Of a stretch of 64,000 bases of DNA, positions 35,526-44,807 are shown in pieces. The notes beneath the pieces were generated by a model, which did no database searches, was not told the origin of the DNA, and was given only the letters and a program-made list of their open reading frames with translations. The first letter of the stretch is position 1; every line of letters starts with the position of its first letter. A program made the translations under genes and the position numbers. Source of the DNA: Marinilabilia rubra (lineage in GTDB: Bacteria; Bacteroidota; Bacteroidia; Bacteroidales; Marinilabiliaceae); the NCBI RefSeq assembly GCF_003121985.1, contig NZ_QEWP01000001.1, positions 496,001 to 560,000 of the forward strand, in the 5' to 3' direction.

Positions 35526-37850
35526 TTACAGGGATGGAAGCGTGAAGGAGATAGTAGTGCCGGAATTAACTTTGCTTTCAATGTTCAATTGTCCCTTATT
35601 TTGCTCAATAAAGGTTTTGCAGAGCATCAATCCCAGACCGGAGCCTTTTTCATGAGCCGTTCCGCGAGTAGTAAAAAATTCTTCCTGAGAGAAGATTCTT
35701 TGTAAGTTTTTTTGTGAAATTCCTAATCCATCGTCTTTTATGTAGAAGAAGGCCTGTTCTTTGTTTGCTTTAACTCCGATTTCAATATTTCCATTTTCGT
35801 GACTGAATTTTATGGCATTGGATAACAAGTTCCGAATTGTCAATCGTATCATGTCTTCATCGGCATAAGCTTTTGAAGCCGCGCTGTGATTGACCAACAT
35901 CGTAATCCCTTTTGATTTGGCCCTGAAGCCGTTTTCATTAACGCAATAATCAACAATTTTATTGAGATCGATGATTTTAGGTTTGTATTTTAATTGGTTT
36001 TCATTTTGCCGGGCCCAGTTTAGAAGGTTTTCGAGCAAATCAAAAGTGTTTTTTGAGATTTCGAGCTGGGATTTCATAAATTGTTTGAAGGTGCTTTCGT
36101 CAATGTCTTCATTTTGAGATATGACTTCTGAAATTTGCAGTAAACTTGCAATAGGGCCTCTTAAATCATGTGCAATAATGGAGAAAAATTTATTTTTTGT
36201 TGCATTGGCAACTCTGAGCTCATTTTCAATCTCTTTTTGGCGATGGATATCCACATGAATACCGATGGCCCTTGATGGTTTTCCTTCTGAGTCATGTGCA
36301 ATTATTTTACCCGAATCCATAATCCACTTCCATTCACCCGATTTGGTTTTTATTCTGTGGATGGAGTGATAAACAGGAATTATTCCTTCAATGTGTTTTT
36401 GAAAAGTTTTTTGGACAATGGGAAGATCATCCGGATGAATAAGATCTTGCCATTTTTTTAGGCATGGCTTAAGTTCGAAATAATCAAAATCCAGCATTTT
36501 TGTCCAATTTTCATTGAAGTAGGTTTCGCCGGTTCGCATATTCCAATCCCACAAACCAATCCCCGTATTTTCAATAGCCATTTTCAGCTGGGTTTTCTGC
36601 TCTTTAAGTAAATTGTGATACTTGATGCGTTCAAAAGTGTTGGAGGTAATATTGGCTATTGTTTTAAGAAAGCTAACATCTCCGGTGCTGAAAAACTTTT
36701 GATTGCAGCAATTTTCAAATGCCAGAAAACCAAAGAACTGCTGCCCTGTTATCAGCGGGATGGCAAAAAACGATTTCACATTGAATTGGCTCAGAAAAGC
36801 TTTGATTTCTTCCGGACCTTCTGCCATTTCAGCAAAAAAGATCTCCCCTTTTTCCATCAAAAGATTCTTCCAGATGGAGTTTTCTTTAAAATTAATTAAT
36901 TGAAATCGGGGGGTAGATGTTTTTCCAGAGAGATTATACCATTCATGAGTGCAATGGGCTGTATTTTCGTTCGCATCGAATTCAAAGACTGCAATTCTGT
37001 CCACATCGATGTGTTTCCCTATTAATTCAAGAGTTTCATCAAATTTTGGTGAGGATTTGGTAATTGAGTTGAAACTTTGGGATATATCAGCAATCAAAGC
37101 TTTTTGTTGAAGGTTTTGATTAAGCTGTTTTTCAGCTTCTTTTAGTGGCGTCAAATCAATGCCGGAAGTAAAAAAGTAAGTTGTATTATTAATGAGGAGT
37201 TGGGAGGCAGAGTATAAGCAAGTCAGGCTTTTTCCCGATTTTGTCTGAAGGATAACTTCTTTGGTCTGAACTTCCGTGTTTTTTGATACTTCAATAAATA
37301 AGTTTTTGCATTGATGATGGTCAGCAAAAATATTGAGTTGTTCTGCTGTGTGACCGATAACTTCTGATTTTGAATATCCAAGGAGTTTTAAGAAAGTTTT
37401 GTTGACATTGATAAACTCTCCCGTTTCCGGGTCAGAAATCGACATGAGTGTTTGGTTATGATTAAAAATCCGGTAGAATTTTTCTTCCGAGAAAGCCAAT
37501 TCAGAAAAAGGTTTGGCAACAACAATGAATGACTCTGAGGTGTTCCAGGAACTTTTGAAAATGTTTAATTCAACAGGGATAGATCTTTTGGTTTTTGATA
37601 GGAGTTTTAACCCCGGAAAGTTGCGTTTTTCATTGCCTTTGGTGAGGATCTTTTTTTTTGCTCTTTCCTGCAATGAATAAGGGAAAAGCTCCAAAATGTT
37701 TTTTCCTGACAATTCGTTTCCCCGATACCCCAGAGTGGCAGTAACAGGATTGTTTATTTCGAGAATTTTTCCTTCTGAGTTTATTATAAATAATAAATCT
37801 CCAATGTCGTTAAAAATGTCCTGGTAATTATTTACTTCTGTGAGGTTCAT
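35526..37850 (-). CDS. Cytosolic PAS-PAS-GAF-PAS histidine kinase
   Basis: The 774-residue protein has no membrane segments. PAS domains lie at about 10-120 (FNDIGDLLFIINSEGKILEIN) and 130-245 (RIFNHNQTLMSISDPETGEF). A GAF domain spans about 260-400 and a third PAS/PAC about 420-540 (GIGLWDWNMRTGE, WKWIMDSGKI). The HisKA domain has an intact acceptor His in FFSIIAHDLRGPIA near 560. The HATPase has the N box RNLLSNAIKFS, DDGLGIS and GSGLGLML near 740. It is a stand-alone sensor kinase with no response regulator adjacent. It could feed the lone receiver proteins elsewhere in the window, which is inference. Confidence 0.93.
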   Translation of the reverse strand: MNLTEVNNYQDIFNDIGDLLFIINSEGKILEINNPVTATLGYRGNELSGKNILELFPYSLQERAKKKILTKGNEKRNFPGLKLLSKTKRSIPVELNIFKSSWNTSESFIVVAKPFSELAFSEEKFYRIFNHNQTLMSISDPETGEFINVNKTFLKLLGYSKSEVIGHTAEQLNIFADHHQCKNLFIEVSKNTEVQTKEVILQTKSGKSLTCLYSASQLLINNTTYFFTSGIDLTPLKEAEKQLNQNLQQKALIADISQSFNSITKSSPKFDETLELIGKHIDVDRIAVFEFDANENTAHCTHEWYNLSGKTSTPRFQLINFKENSIWKNLLMEKGEIFFAEMAEGPEEIKAFLSQFNVKSFFAIPLITGQQFFGFLAFENCCNQKFFSTGDVSFLKTIANITSNTFERIKYHNLLKEQKTQLKMAIENTGIGLWDWNMRTGETYFNENWTKMLDFDYFELKPCLKKWQDLIHPDDLPIVQKTFQKHIEGIIPVYHSIHRIKTKSGEWKWIMDSGKIIAHDSEGKPSRAIGIHVDIHRQKEIENELRVANATKNKFFSIIAHDLRGPIASLLQISEVISQNEDIDESTFKQFMKSQLEISKNTFDLLENLLNWARQNENQLKYKPKIIDLNKIVDYCVNENGFRAKSKGITMLVNHSAASKAYADEDMIRLTIRNLLSNAIKFSHENGNIEIGVKANKEQAFFYIKDDGLGISQKNLQRIFSQEEFFTTRGTAHEKGSGLGLMLCKTFIEQNKGQLNIESKVNSGTTISFTLPSL

Positions 37851-38118
37851 AGCTTTTATCTTTTTTCCTGATAAAGAGATCAGGTCATTGGATTCCTGAC
37901 TTGGTGACAGATAGAGAATCTCGCCCTTTTTGTGCAGGTCGTCTTTTGGGAGATAAGGAGCAGTTGTGTTAAAACTTATTATGTAAGTTAATTAAAAATC
38001 AAGCGATATGCACCCCTTTTTTTCTTCTTTTTCAGAGAAAATACTTCATTATGCTTTTATGAAATTGAGAAAAAATTTATCAACGGGTGAATAATATCTA
38101 TATTTAGAGTTTCGAATA
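37851..38118. other. Gene-free spacer
   Basis: This AT-rich spacer lies upstream of the divergently placed kinase gene. It contains a small CCTGAT/ATCAGG hairpin near 37878-37895. No gene or clear promoter was seen apart from the family A repeat that follows at 38119. Confidence 0.5.
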
Positions 38119-38257
38119 CAATAATACTCTGTTGAAATTTTGTAAAAGGCTATCAATCAACTTTTTGGAATTGCATACACAGCTGATTTAAAACCTTGGT
38201 TATTAGCAATTTATGGTTAGTTTCAAGTCTTTTATCTAAAAATCTAACGATCTATTG
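38119..38257 (+). repeat. Family A repeat, slightly degenerate left end
   Basis: The left end CAATAATACTCTGTTGAAATTTTG and the right end AAATCTAACGATCTATTG are family A termini. TAATAC follows the right end (38258-38263) and recurs in the left terminus (38122-38127). This is consistent with a 6-bp target duplication followed by a small deletion at the left border. Confidence 0.65.
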
Positions 38258-38397
38258 TAATACAAAGGACTTTCATTAAATTGTATGAGTAATTGACGTC
38301 CTGGAAAAACTGCCTGAACTTTTGACTCTTGAAATTTATTCCTAAGTTCTGAGCTCTATACTTGATTAGCAAAAGGGACTATAAAAATAAATTGATA

Positions 38398-39531
38398 ATG
38401 AACTCCAGAAATAGTTATAAAAAGTCTGAAAGACGATATTCAATGGTTCAGCGTGTGAGTTTTTCTTTGTTGGCCATGATTCTTTTTATTTACGGACTCA
38501 TTGCTGTTCGCAATTTTCTTTGGCCCATTGCTTTTGGTTTTTTGTTGTCTTACTTGTTCTTTCCGGTGGTCAATTGGTTAGAAAAACACAGCATTCCTCG
38601 CATTTTGGCTAATTTTATTGCCATTGTTGCAGGACTGGGTATATTGGTAAGTCTTGGGCTTTTGGCATACAGTAAGATCACCCCCGTAGCCGGCGATTTT
38701 CCGCATTTGGCAGAGACCGGCCTGCGAAATTTGGCCGATTCAATATCACGCATAAGTGAACATTTTGGTTTTGACAAAAATGAAACCAGAGCATTGATAA
38801 AGGAGCAGGCCGGCAATTTGCTGGCTTCAGGAGGGCAATATGTTCAGGATATTTTTAATGCCACCACCAGCACTATTGTGAATTTTGGACTTCTGCCGGT
38901 CTATATCTTTTTGTTTCTTTACTACAGGACTAAGTTTGCCTATTTTCTGATGATGATTTTCGGGAGGCAGCACCGTGAAGAAGTCATCACCATTCTTCGT
39001 GAAATATCACAGGTGTTTGGCCGATATATGGCCGGAGTGCTGGCAGTTGTTCTAATTCTGTGTATTATCAATTCTACAGGGCTTTTGATAATAGGCTTAA
39101 AATATCCAATAGCTTTGGGGATCATATCTGCCATTTTTAATTTTATCCCATACTTTGGTACGTTACTTGGCGGTATGGTGCCACTTCTTTATGCTCTGAT
39201 TGGGGAAAACGATCCGGCCATGGCCTTTAGGGTCGTTATTCTTTTCATTATTATTCAGTTTATTGAGAATAATATTCTGACTCCAAATATTGTTGGAGGG
39301 AATGTCAGGGTCAATCCCTTCTTTATAATTACCGGGTTGGTCGCAGCCAGCATCATATGGGGCATTCCCGGGATGTTACTGATTGTTCCGTTTTTGGCTA
39401 TTACGCGCATTGTATTTACTCACATCGATGCAATGAAGCCTTATGCCTTCCTGCTGGGCGATCAGGGAACTTCCAGGCACTCTATTACCATTAATAAAAT
39501 TAAAGGAGTATTCAGGAAGAAGAGATCTTAA
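38398..39531 (+). CDS. AI-2E family transporter / PerM-like permease
   Basis: The 377-residue product starts at the ATG at 38398; the longer frame begins at a TTG. It has about seven to eight hydrophobic segments: two N-terminal helices (FSLLAMILFIYGLIAV, FLWPIAFGFLLSYLFF), an extracytoplasmic helical region and the conserved C-terminal bundle. Family motifs are FIPYFGTLLGG near residue 255 and FIENNILTPNIVGGNVRVNP near 295. The family exports various small molecules or ions, and the autoinducer label is historical. Substrate unknown. Confidence 0.9.
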   Translation: MNSRNSYKKSERRYSMVQRVSFSLLAMILFIYGLIAVRNFLWPIAFGFLLSYLFFPVVNWLEKHSIPRILANFIAIVAGLGILVSLGLLAYSKITPVAGDFPHLAETGLRNLADSISRISEHFGFDKNETRALIKEQAGNLLASGGQYVQDIFNATTSTIVNFGLLPVYIFLFLYYRTKFAYFLMMIFGRQHREEVITILREISQVFGRYMAGVLAVVLILCIINSTGLLIIGLKYPIALGIISAIFNFIPYFGTLLGGMVPLLYALIGENDPAMAFRVVILFIIIQFIENNILTPNIVGGNVRVNPFFIITGLVAASIIWGIPGMLLIVPFLAITRIVFTHIDAMKPYAFLLGDQGTSRHSITINKIKGVFRKKRS

Positions 39532-39699
39532 ATCAGCTGTTTTTTTCTGAATGGCAGATTATAGCTTTCTTTGCATTCCGATTATTTTATTTTCGTGTGT
39601 TTTGTGATGTGTCTGTTTTGCAAGGGCTTAATGAATAGGGGGTGTTTTTGAGGGAGTTTGTTTTAGAGGCCATGAAGTTAGTTGAAAGCGACTCATCTG

Positions 39700-39752
39700 A
39701 TGTCTTACCTGACTGCCGTCAGGCAGGTATTTCAAAATCTAACGATCAATTG
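39700..39752 (+). repeat. Family A repeat, right-end fragment abutting a start codon
   Basis: This fragment has a CTGACTGCCGTCAGGCAGGT hairpin and AAATCTAACGATCAATTG, the family A right terminus. It ends one base before the ATG of the FKBP gene at 39754. The left part is diverged. Confidence 0.6.
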
Positions 39753-39753
39753 T

Positions 39754-40185
39754 ATGGGAAGAAGAGAGAAACGTCAAAAAAGCAAAGGATCTGCTGGCAA
39801 TAACCGTAAGGTGGGAGAAGAATTCTTAGCTCAAAATGCCCGGAAGCCAGGTGTCGTTGAAACGGAAAGTGGTCTTCAATATCTTATCGTTGATGAGGGG
39901 GAGGGTGAAAAACCCGATGAATGGAGTACTGTTGAGATTCATCAACGGGTCCTGCTTTTGAATGGAACCATTCTGGGAGATACTTATCGTGCCAACCAAA
40001 CATCTATTGTCCCGGTGAATGAACTTATTGAAGGACTGCAGGAGGGACTTCCATTAATGTCAGTCGGGAGTCCTTACAAGTTTTGGGTGGCTTCGGACCT
40101 TGCCTGGGGGAGAAAAGGAACCGGAAATAAAATTCCGCCCAATGCGGTTCTGCATTTTGACATAAGGTTGGTGAGTATAACTTAG
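39754..40185 (+). CDS. FKBP-type peptidyl-prolyl isomerase-like protein with altered active site
   Basis: The frame opens further upstream inside the repeat, but the ATG at 39754 (MGRREKRQKSKG) is the natural start and gives 143 residues. A basic, Lys/Arg-rich N-terminus of about 30 residues precedes an FKBP domain. The domain is recognised by ETESGLQYLIVDEGEGEKP, LLLNGTILGDTY, ELIEGLQEGLPLMSVGS and GTGNKIPPNAVLHFDIRLV. The Trp at the base of the FKBP pocket (usually VIPGW) is Leu here, and LAYG is LAWG, so isomerase activity may be reduced. No signal peptide is seen, so it is probably cytosolic. The hisS promoter follows immediately. Confidence 0.82.
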   Translation: MGRREKRQKSKGSAGNNRKVGEEFLAQNARKPGVVETESGLQYLIVDEGEGEKPDEWSTVEIHQRVLLLNGTILGDTYRANQTSIVPVNELIEGLQEGLPLMSVGSPYKFWVASDLAWGRKGTGNKIPPNAVLHFDIRLVSIT

Positions 40186-40212
40186 GACCTACCGGAATTA
40201 TTCCTAAATTTG
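40182..40212 (+). promoter_or_regulatory. Promoter of hisS
   Basis: The -7 element TAAATTTG (40205-40212) is exactly TAnnTTTG. A -33-like TTAG (40182-40185, three of four matches) is spaced 19 bases upstream. Transcription would start near 40219, about 22 bases before the hisS ATG. Confidence 0.6.
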
Positions 40213-40240
40213 CAGCCGAATTTGAAAAATCTGTAAAGCA

Positions 40241-41602
40241 ATGGCTCAGAAACCATCAATCCCCAAAGGAACAAGAGATTTCTCTCCCGCCGAAATGGTG
40301 AGGCGCAATTATATTTTCGACTCCATTAAAGAGGTGTTTCAACGTTATGGGTATATGCCCATCGAAACCCCTGCCATGGAAAACCTGGATACATTGCTTG
40401 GTAAATATGGCGATGAAGGCGATAAACTGCTGTTTAAGATCCTCAATTCAGGCGATTTTCTGAGAAAAGCGGATGAATCTCTTTTGGCCAGAAAAGACTC
40501 AAATGCCATCGCCGGTCAAATTAGTGAGAAAGGACTTCGTTACGATCTTACAGTTCCTTTTGCGCGTTTTGTGGTTCAACATCAGAATGAGCTGTCTTTC
40601 CCTTTTAAGCGTTACCAGATTCAGCCGGTGTGGCGTGCCGACCGTCCTCAAAAAGGCCGTTACCGTGAGTTTTTTCAGTGTGATGTGGATGTTGTTGGCA
40701 GCGATAGCCTCTTCAATGAGGTGGAGCTGATTCAGATTGTGGATGAGGTTTTTCAGAAACTGGGGATCCGTGTGGTGATCAAGCTCAATAACCGGAAAGT
40801 GCTGGCCGGAATTGCTGAAATTATTGGCGAAGCTTCCCGCCTGACCGATATCACGGTTGCCATAGACAAGCTGGAGAAGATTGGTCTGGAGAAAGTTAAT
40901 TCTGAACTATCAGAGAAAGGTCTTTCTGATGAAGCTATTGAGAAACTTCAACCCATCTTGTCTTTGAGCGGCAGCAACGCTGAAAAATTGGTGAAGCTGG
41001 GAGAGATTCTTGCCGAATCAGAAGTGGGAACTAAAGGAGTTGATGAACTTAATGAAGTTTTGACCATCATTGATGCGTTGAACGTCGAGACAGGTGTGGA
41101 GCTTGACCTTACTCTGGCCCGTGGTCTGAATTATTATACGGGGGCTATTTTTGAGGTGAAAGCCATTGATGTGGAGATTGGCAGTATTACCGGTGGTGGT
41201 CGTTACGATGACCTGACCGGTATTTTCGGTCTGAAAGATGTATCAGGTGTTGGGATATCTTTTGGTGCCGATCGTATTTTTGATGTGATGAACCAGCTTG
41301 AACTTTATCCTCCCGAAGTCACTGTTACCACTCAGTTGATGTTTGTGAACTTTGGGCCAAAAGAAGGTGCGCATTGTCTTAAGCTTGCCGGAGATCTGAG
41401 AAAATCAGGATTGAAAGTTGAAGTTTATCCCGATAGTGCCAAAATGAAAAAGCAGATGACTTATGCCAATAAAAAGAATATTGGTTTCGTGGCTCTGGTG
41501 GGTGAAGAAGAAATAAATAATGGTGTAGTGACCATCAAAAATATGGAAACAGGAGAGCAGAAATCTGTTAAACCTGAGGAGATCACTTCTGTTATTGGTT
41601 GA
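40241..41602 (+). CDS. hisS: Histidyl-tRNA synthetase
   Basis: The 453-residue class II aminoacyl-tRNA synthetase charges tRNA-His. Motif 1 and the family start [11 protein letters not shown] are present. Motif 2 is [25 protein letters not shown]-like near residue 130 and includes [11 protein letters not shown]. The histidine-specific [14 protein letters not shown] lies near 290 and motif 3 near 325 ([13 protein letters not shown]). The C-terminal anticodon-binding domain begins near 360. A family A repeat lies between its stop and its terminator. Confidence 0.97.
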   Translation: MAQKPSIPKGTRDFSPAEMVRRNYIFDSIKEVFQRYGYMPIETPAMENLDTLLGKYGDEGDKLLFKILNSGDFLRKADESLLARKDSNAIAGQISEKGLRYDLTVPFARFVVQHQNELSFPFKRYQIQPVWRADRPQKGRYREFFQCDVDVVGSDSLFNEVELIQIVDEVFQKLGIRVVIKLNNRKVLAGIAEIIGEASRLTDITVAIDKLEKIGLEKVNSELSEKGLSDEAIEKLQPILSLSGSNAEKLVKLGEILAESEVGTKGVDELNEVLTIIDALNVETGVELDLTLARGLNYYTGAIFEVKAIDVEIGSITGGGRYDDLTGIFGLKDVSGVGISFGADRIFDVMNQLELYPPEVTVTTQLMFVNFGPKEGAHCLKLAGDLRKSGLKVEVYPDSAKMKKQMTYANKKNIGFVALVGEEEINNGVVTIKNMETGEQKSVKPEEITSVIG

Positions 41603-41614
41603 TATTGTTGTTCT

Positions 41615-41770
41615 CAATACTCTGTTAGATTTTTTTAAAATCTGGGAATCAATTTTTTGGAATCATGCCCGTGGTTGCTTTAAAGCCCCGGTTATTAGCA
41701 TTGTATGATTTGTCTTAAATCTTTCCTGAGTGCCGTCAGGCAGGTATCTAAAAAATCTAACGATCTATTG
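41615..41770 (+). repeat. Family A repeat, complete, with 6-bp target duplication
   Basis: This 156-bp element starts CAATACTCTGTTAGATTTTT and ends AAATCTAACGATCTATTG. TGTTCT flanks both sides exactly (41609-41614 and 41771-41776). The interior hairpin is GAGTGCCGTCAGGCAGGT. It is inserted 12 bases after the hisS stop. Confidence 0.85.
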
Positions 41771-41793
41771 TGTTCTGAGAGATATTAAATTGG

Positions 41794-41828
41794 GGCTGTC
41801 AAAATTAGTTTGACAGCCACTTCTTTTT
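41794..41828 (+). terminator. Probable hisS terminator, displaced by a repeat
   Basis: A perfect 10-bp stem (41794-41803 with 41809-41818) with a 5-base loop is followed by a T-rich tail. Removing the repeat at 41615-41770 and one target copy puts it about 30 bases after the hisS stop, where a terminator would be expected. Confidence 0.8.
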
Positions 41829-41846
41829 ATACCCATTCTAAATCAT

Positions 41847-41854
41847 TATATTTG
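41847..41854 (+). promoter_or_regulatory. -7 element TATATTTG upstream of the Cys/His-rich gene
   Basis: TATATTTG matches the TAnnTTTG consensus. TTTT sits at the -33 position with 19-base spacing (41824-41827). It is 30 bases upstream of the ATG at 41884. Confidence 0.55.
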
Positions 41855-41883
41855 TTGGTAATTACAGAAAAAAATCAGGATAA

Positions 41884-42258
41884 ATGTTTTTGGTAGGCAT
41901 CACAGGCTCCTTACTTCCATTTCTTTTTCTGTTGGGTGTGGTTTTTGTTTTTTCAATGCAAACTTCCACCCAATCGCTTGATGATGCTCTCTGTTTTGAT
42001 GATCATAAAGCTCAAAATCATCATATATATAATCCTTCCGTATTTGAATCCGATTGTGAAACTGATTTTCATTTTACTAAGGCTTGTTCAGACAGTTTTG
42101 ATTGTAAAAAAGATCATTTGAGTGGAGTGCATCCTCCGATGCAATGCTGTTTGGAGGCTGCCAATCTGCGGATTATTGTGCGAATGCCTGATCCAGTCGT
42201 AAATGAAAGTCAGTACTTAAACTGTTTTTCAGGATTATCTCCTCCCTTTTGGTGCTAA
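41884..42258 (+). CDS. Cys/His-rich exported protein of unknown function
   Basis: The 124-residue protein has a hydrophobic N-terminal segment (GSLLPFLFLLGVVFVFS), a signal or anchor. A short mature region follows with about nine cysteines and several histidines: LCFDDHKAQNHH, a KACSDSFDCKKDH cluster and MQCCLEA. It ends CFSGLSPPFWC. I do not recognise the family. The residue pattern suggests metal binding or disulfides in the periplasm. A promoter match and its position just upstream of hemA support a real gene, but a link to haem synthesis is speculative. Confidence 0.6.
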   Translation: MFLVGITGSLLPFLFLLGVVFVFSMQTSTQSLDDALCFDDHKAQNHHIYNPSVFESDCETDFHFTKACSDSFDCKKDHLSGVHPPMQCCLEAANLRIIVRMPDPVVNESQYLNCFSGLSPPFWC

Positions 42259-42430
42259 AAGCATCGTTTCTGTAAAAGAATTGATACTTACTGCCACCCG
42301 GTTGTAATTGACAGCCCTAAACGCTTTGTTTTTAGTTGTGTTTAAAATTGAAGCCTAACAATTCGAGTACCCTTTTTCATCCGGTCAGAGGGATTCGCAG
42401 TTCATTTCACACTCATCACCAACCGACACT

Positions 42431-43666
42431 ATGATAGGATTAATCGGTTTAAGTCATAAATCTGCTCCACTTGAAGTACGGGAGCGATATGCTTTTAACA
42501 ACGAAGACATCGTGCATTTATCGGAATGCATTCTTTCCGGAAGCCGGGTAGAAGGGATATTGGTTCTTTCCACCTGCAACCGCACGGAGTTGTATTTCTC
42601 TACACAAGCCAACTGCCTTAAAGGGGGAATTCAGCATATTGATGAATGTCTTCACAATTTTGCAGAGTACTCCTCCAAAAGTAAAGAATACTTTTACCAT
42701 CTGTTTGATCAGGATGCAGTCAATCATCTTTTTAGGCTGATATCCGGGTTGGAGTCAATGGTAATTGGTGAATATCAGATTGTGTCCCAGATAAAAGATG
42801 CTTATGGGTTTGCCAGGGAGAAGGGGTTTGCCGGAAAGATCCTTGATCGGCTTTTTTCAAAAGCACTGGAAGTGGGTAAGCAGGTGCGAACCCAAACAGG
42901 TATTAGCCGAGGGGCCTTTTCAGTAAGCTATGCCGCAGTGGAAAAGTGTCGGGAACATTTCTCAGACCTGGAAAAAAGAAAGATCTTGCTGGTGGGAGCC
43001 GGAGAAACTGGTGAATTGGTGGTGAAAAACCTTCATAAAAGAGGTTGTCAGTTTATCTCTATCGCCAATCGTACTTATGAGAAAGCCAGTCACCTTGCCT
43101 CCAGATTTCAGGCTGAGATTGTCCCTTTCGGGAAGCTTTCAGCTGCCATCCATGAAGCAGAGATTGTGATTTCATCTGTATCAGGTGAGCATCTTATTAA
43201 TCCCGGATTGATCGGGGAGCAAGCGCCGACGCATAAAATTATGATGATTGATCTGGGGGTTCCCCGCAATATTGACCCACAGCTGGCCGGGATAAAAAAT
43301 ATTCGATTGCTTAACATCGATGATTTAAAAAAGGTGGTGGTGCAGAATGAAGAGAAAAAGAAGAGTTATTTCGATACGGCATGCCAAATCATCCAAACCA
43401 AGAGTGTGGAGTTTGAAGACTGGCTGACCAGTCAGAAGTTATCTCCCACCATCAGGTACATTATGTCCTCGGTCCAGGACTTGCATCAAAACGGATTGGA
43501 CGCATTTCGCTCAGCTCATTCCGATGAGGAGGTGGAAATTATGGAGAAGTATGGAAAACATTTGTCTGAAAAGATGATTCGTACATTGATAAAGAACCTG
43601 AAAACAACCACCGATAATGGGCGGAAAAGAGAGTTGGTAGATATGGTAAACAGGTTATTTGATTAA
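42431..43666 (+). CDS. hemA: Glutamyl-tRNA reductase
   Basis: The 411-residue enzyme reduces glutamyl-tRNA to glutamate-1-semialdehyde, the first committed step of C5-type tetrapyrrole synthesis. The catalytic Cys lies in LSTCNRTELYF near residue 50. GLESMVIGEYQIVSQIK is near 105 and the NADPH-binding ILLVGAGETGELVVKNL near 190. A C-terminal dimerisation helix ends the protein. It begins a run of haem genes on the plus strand, followed 80 bases later by hemC. Confidence 0.96.
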   Translation: MIGLIGLSHKSAPLEVRERYAFNNEDIVHLSECILSGSRVEGILVLSTCNRTELYFSTQANCLKGGIQHIDECLHNFAEYSSKSKEYFYHLFDQDAVNHLFRLISGLESMVIGEYQIVSQIKDAYGFAREKGFAGKILDRLFSKALEVGKQVRTQTGISRGAFSVSYAAVEKCREHFSDLEKRKILLVGAGETGELVVKNLHKRGCQFISIANRTYEKASHLASRFQAEIVPFGKLSAAIHEAEIVISSVSGEHLINPGLIGEQAPTHKIMMIDLGVPRNIDPQLAGIKNIRLLNIDDLKKVVVQNEEKKKSYFDTACQIIQTKSVEFEDWLTSQKLSPTIRYIMSSVQDLHQNGLDAFRSAHSDEEVEIMEKYGKHLSEKMIRTLIKNLKTTTDNGRKRELVDMVNRLFD

Positions 43667-43746
43667 ATTCAGGGGGTGTTTGGCACGGAACGAATGTCAC
43701 AACGGACAATCCTCTTATTTCTGTTGTCTCAAAGTCTAAGGCTTAA

Positions 43747-44676
43747 ATGAATATGACAAAAAATAAAATAAATATAGGCACCCGAAGCAGCAAACTTGCC
43801 ATGTGGCAGGCTCATAAGGTAAAAGGTGCTCTGGAACAAAATTTTCCGGAAGCAGAGGTGGAAATAATTACCATAAAAACCAAAGGTGATGCAGTGTTAG
43901 ATGTGGCCTTGTCGAAAATAGGGGATAAGGGGTTGTTTACACGGGAAATTGAAATTGCCTTGCTGGATGGCCGCATCGATGTTGCAGTGCATAGCTTAAA
44001 AGACCTGCCGACGACCCTGCCCGATAAGCTTACACTCGGAGGTGTTCTGCCAAGAGGAGAAGTGCGCGATGTTCTGGTTTCCCGTGACGGCAGGTCACTT
44101 AAAGAGCTGAATTCTGAGGACAAAATAGGGACTTCAAGCCTGCGTCGTCAAGCCCAGTTACTGCACTTTAATCCCGAACTTAAGGTGGTAGATATCCGTG
44201 GAAACGTAAATACGCGTCTGCGAAAAATGAAAGAAGGATATTGTGATGCTATGGTTATGGCCGGTGCCGGTTACATACGTTTGGGACTGGAGTCTGAGGT
44301 TACAGAGTTTCTGGAACCGGAAGTAATGCTGCCGGCGGTGAGCCAGGGGGCTGTGGCGATGGAAATCCGGGAAAATGATCCTGAAATGTCTGAGATTATA
44401 GACAGCATAACTGATTCCAATACTTTTTTGACCACAGCTGCCGAAAGGACTTTCCTGAAAACTATAGAAGGTGGTTGCCAGGTACCTGTGGCTTGCTATT
44501 CTGAGGTTTCGGGCGATCAAATAAAATTAACCGGACTTGTAGCGGCTGTTGATGGCAGCAAGCTACTGAAGGAGTCGGTTACATGTAATATAGAATCCGC
44601 CAATGCTGAAGCTGCTGCCCTGGCTGAAAAGTTGTTGTCAATGGGTGGTCGTGAAATTTTGAAAACAATCCGATAG
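43747..44676 (+). CDS. hemC: Hydroxymethylbilane synthase (porphobilinogen deaminase)
   Basis: The 309-residue enzyme polymerises four porphobilinogens to hydroxymethylbilane. Family motifs are INIGTRSSKLAMWQA, DVAVHSLKDLPT near residue 80 and the IGTSSLRRQAQL segment near 125. The Cys that carries the dipyrromethane cofactor lies in EGGCQVPVACYS near 244. A second ATG two codons in is also possible. hemD follows 131 bases later. Confidence 0.96.
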   Translation: MNMTKNKINIGTRSSKLAMWQAHKVKGALEQNFPEAEVEIITIKTKGDAVLDVALSKIGDKGLFTREIEIALLDGRIDVAVHSLKDLPTTLPDKLTLGGVLPRGEVRDVLVSRDGRSLKELNSEDKIGTSSLRRQAQLLHFNPELKVVDIRGNVNTRLRKMKEGYCDAMVMAGAGYIRLGLESEVTEFLEPEVMLPAVSQGAVAMEIRENDPEMSEIIDSITDSNTFLTTAAERTFLKTIEGGCQVPVACYSEVSGDQIKLTGLVAAVDGSKLLKESVTCNIESANAEAAALAEKLLSMGGREILKTIR

Positions 44677-44807
44677 TTGGGAATCAACGGGAGTAAAATC
44701 GGGCAATTTCTGAGGTTTGCCCTGGTAACCCCGGAGCCCCGCAAAGGGACCAGCAGGTTTTGGAGGCAACGATTCTGTTTTACTAAAAACGTAAATTAGT
44801 AACTCTT

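Noticed and set aside
44677-44807. GC-rich segment between hemC and hemD as a tRNA or riboswitch
   Set aside because: It contains short complementary stretches but no tRNA arms or recognisable aptamer core. It appears to be ordinary spacer.
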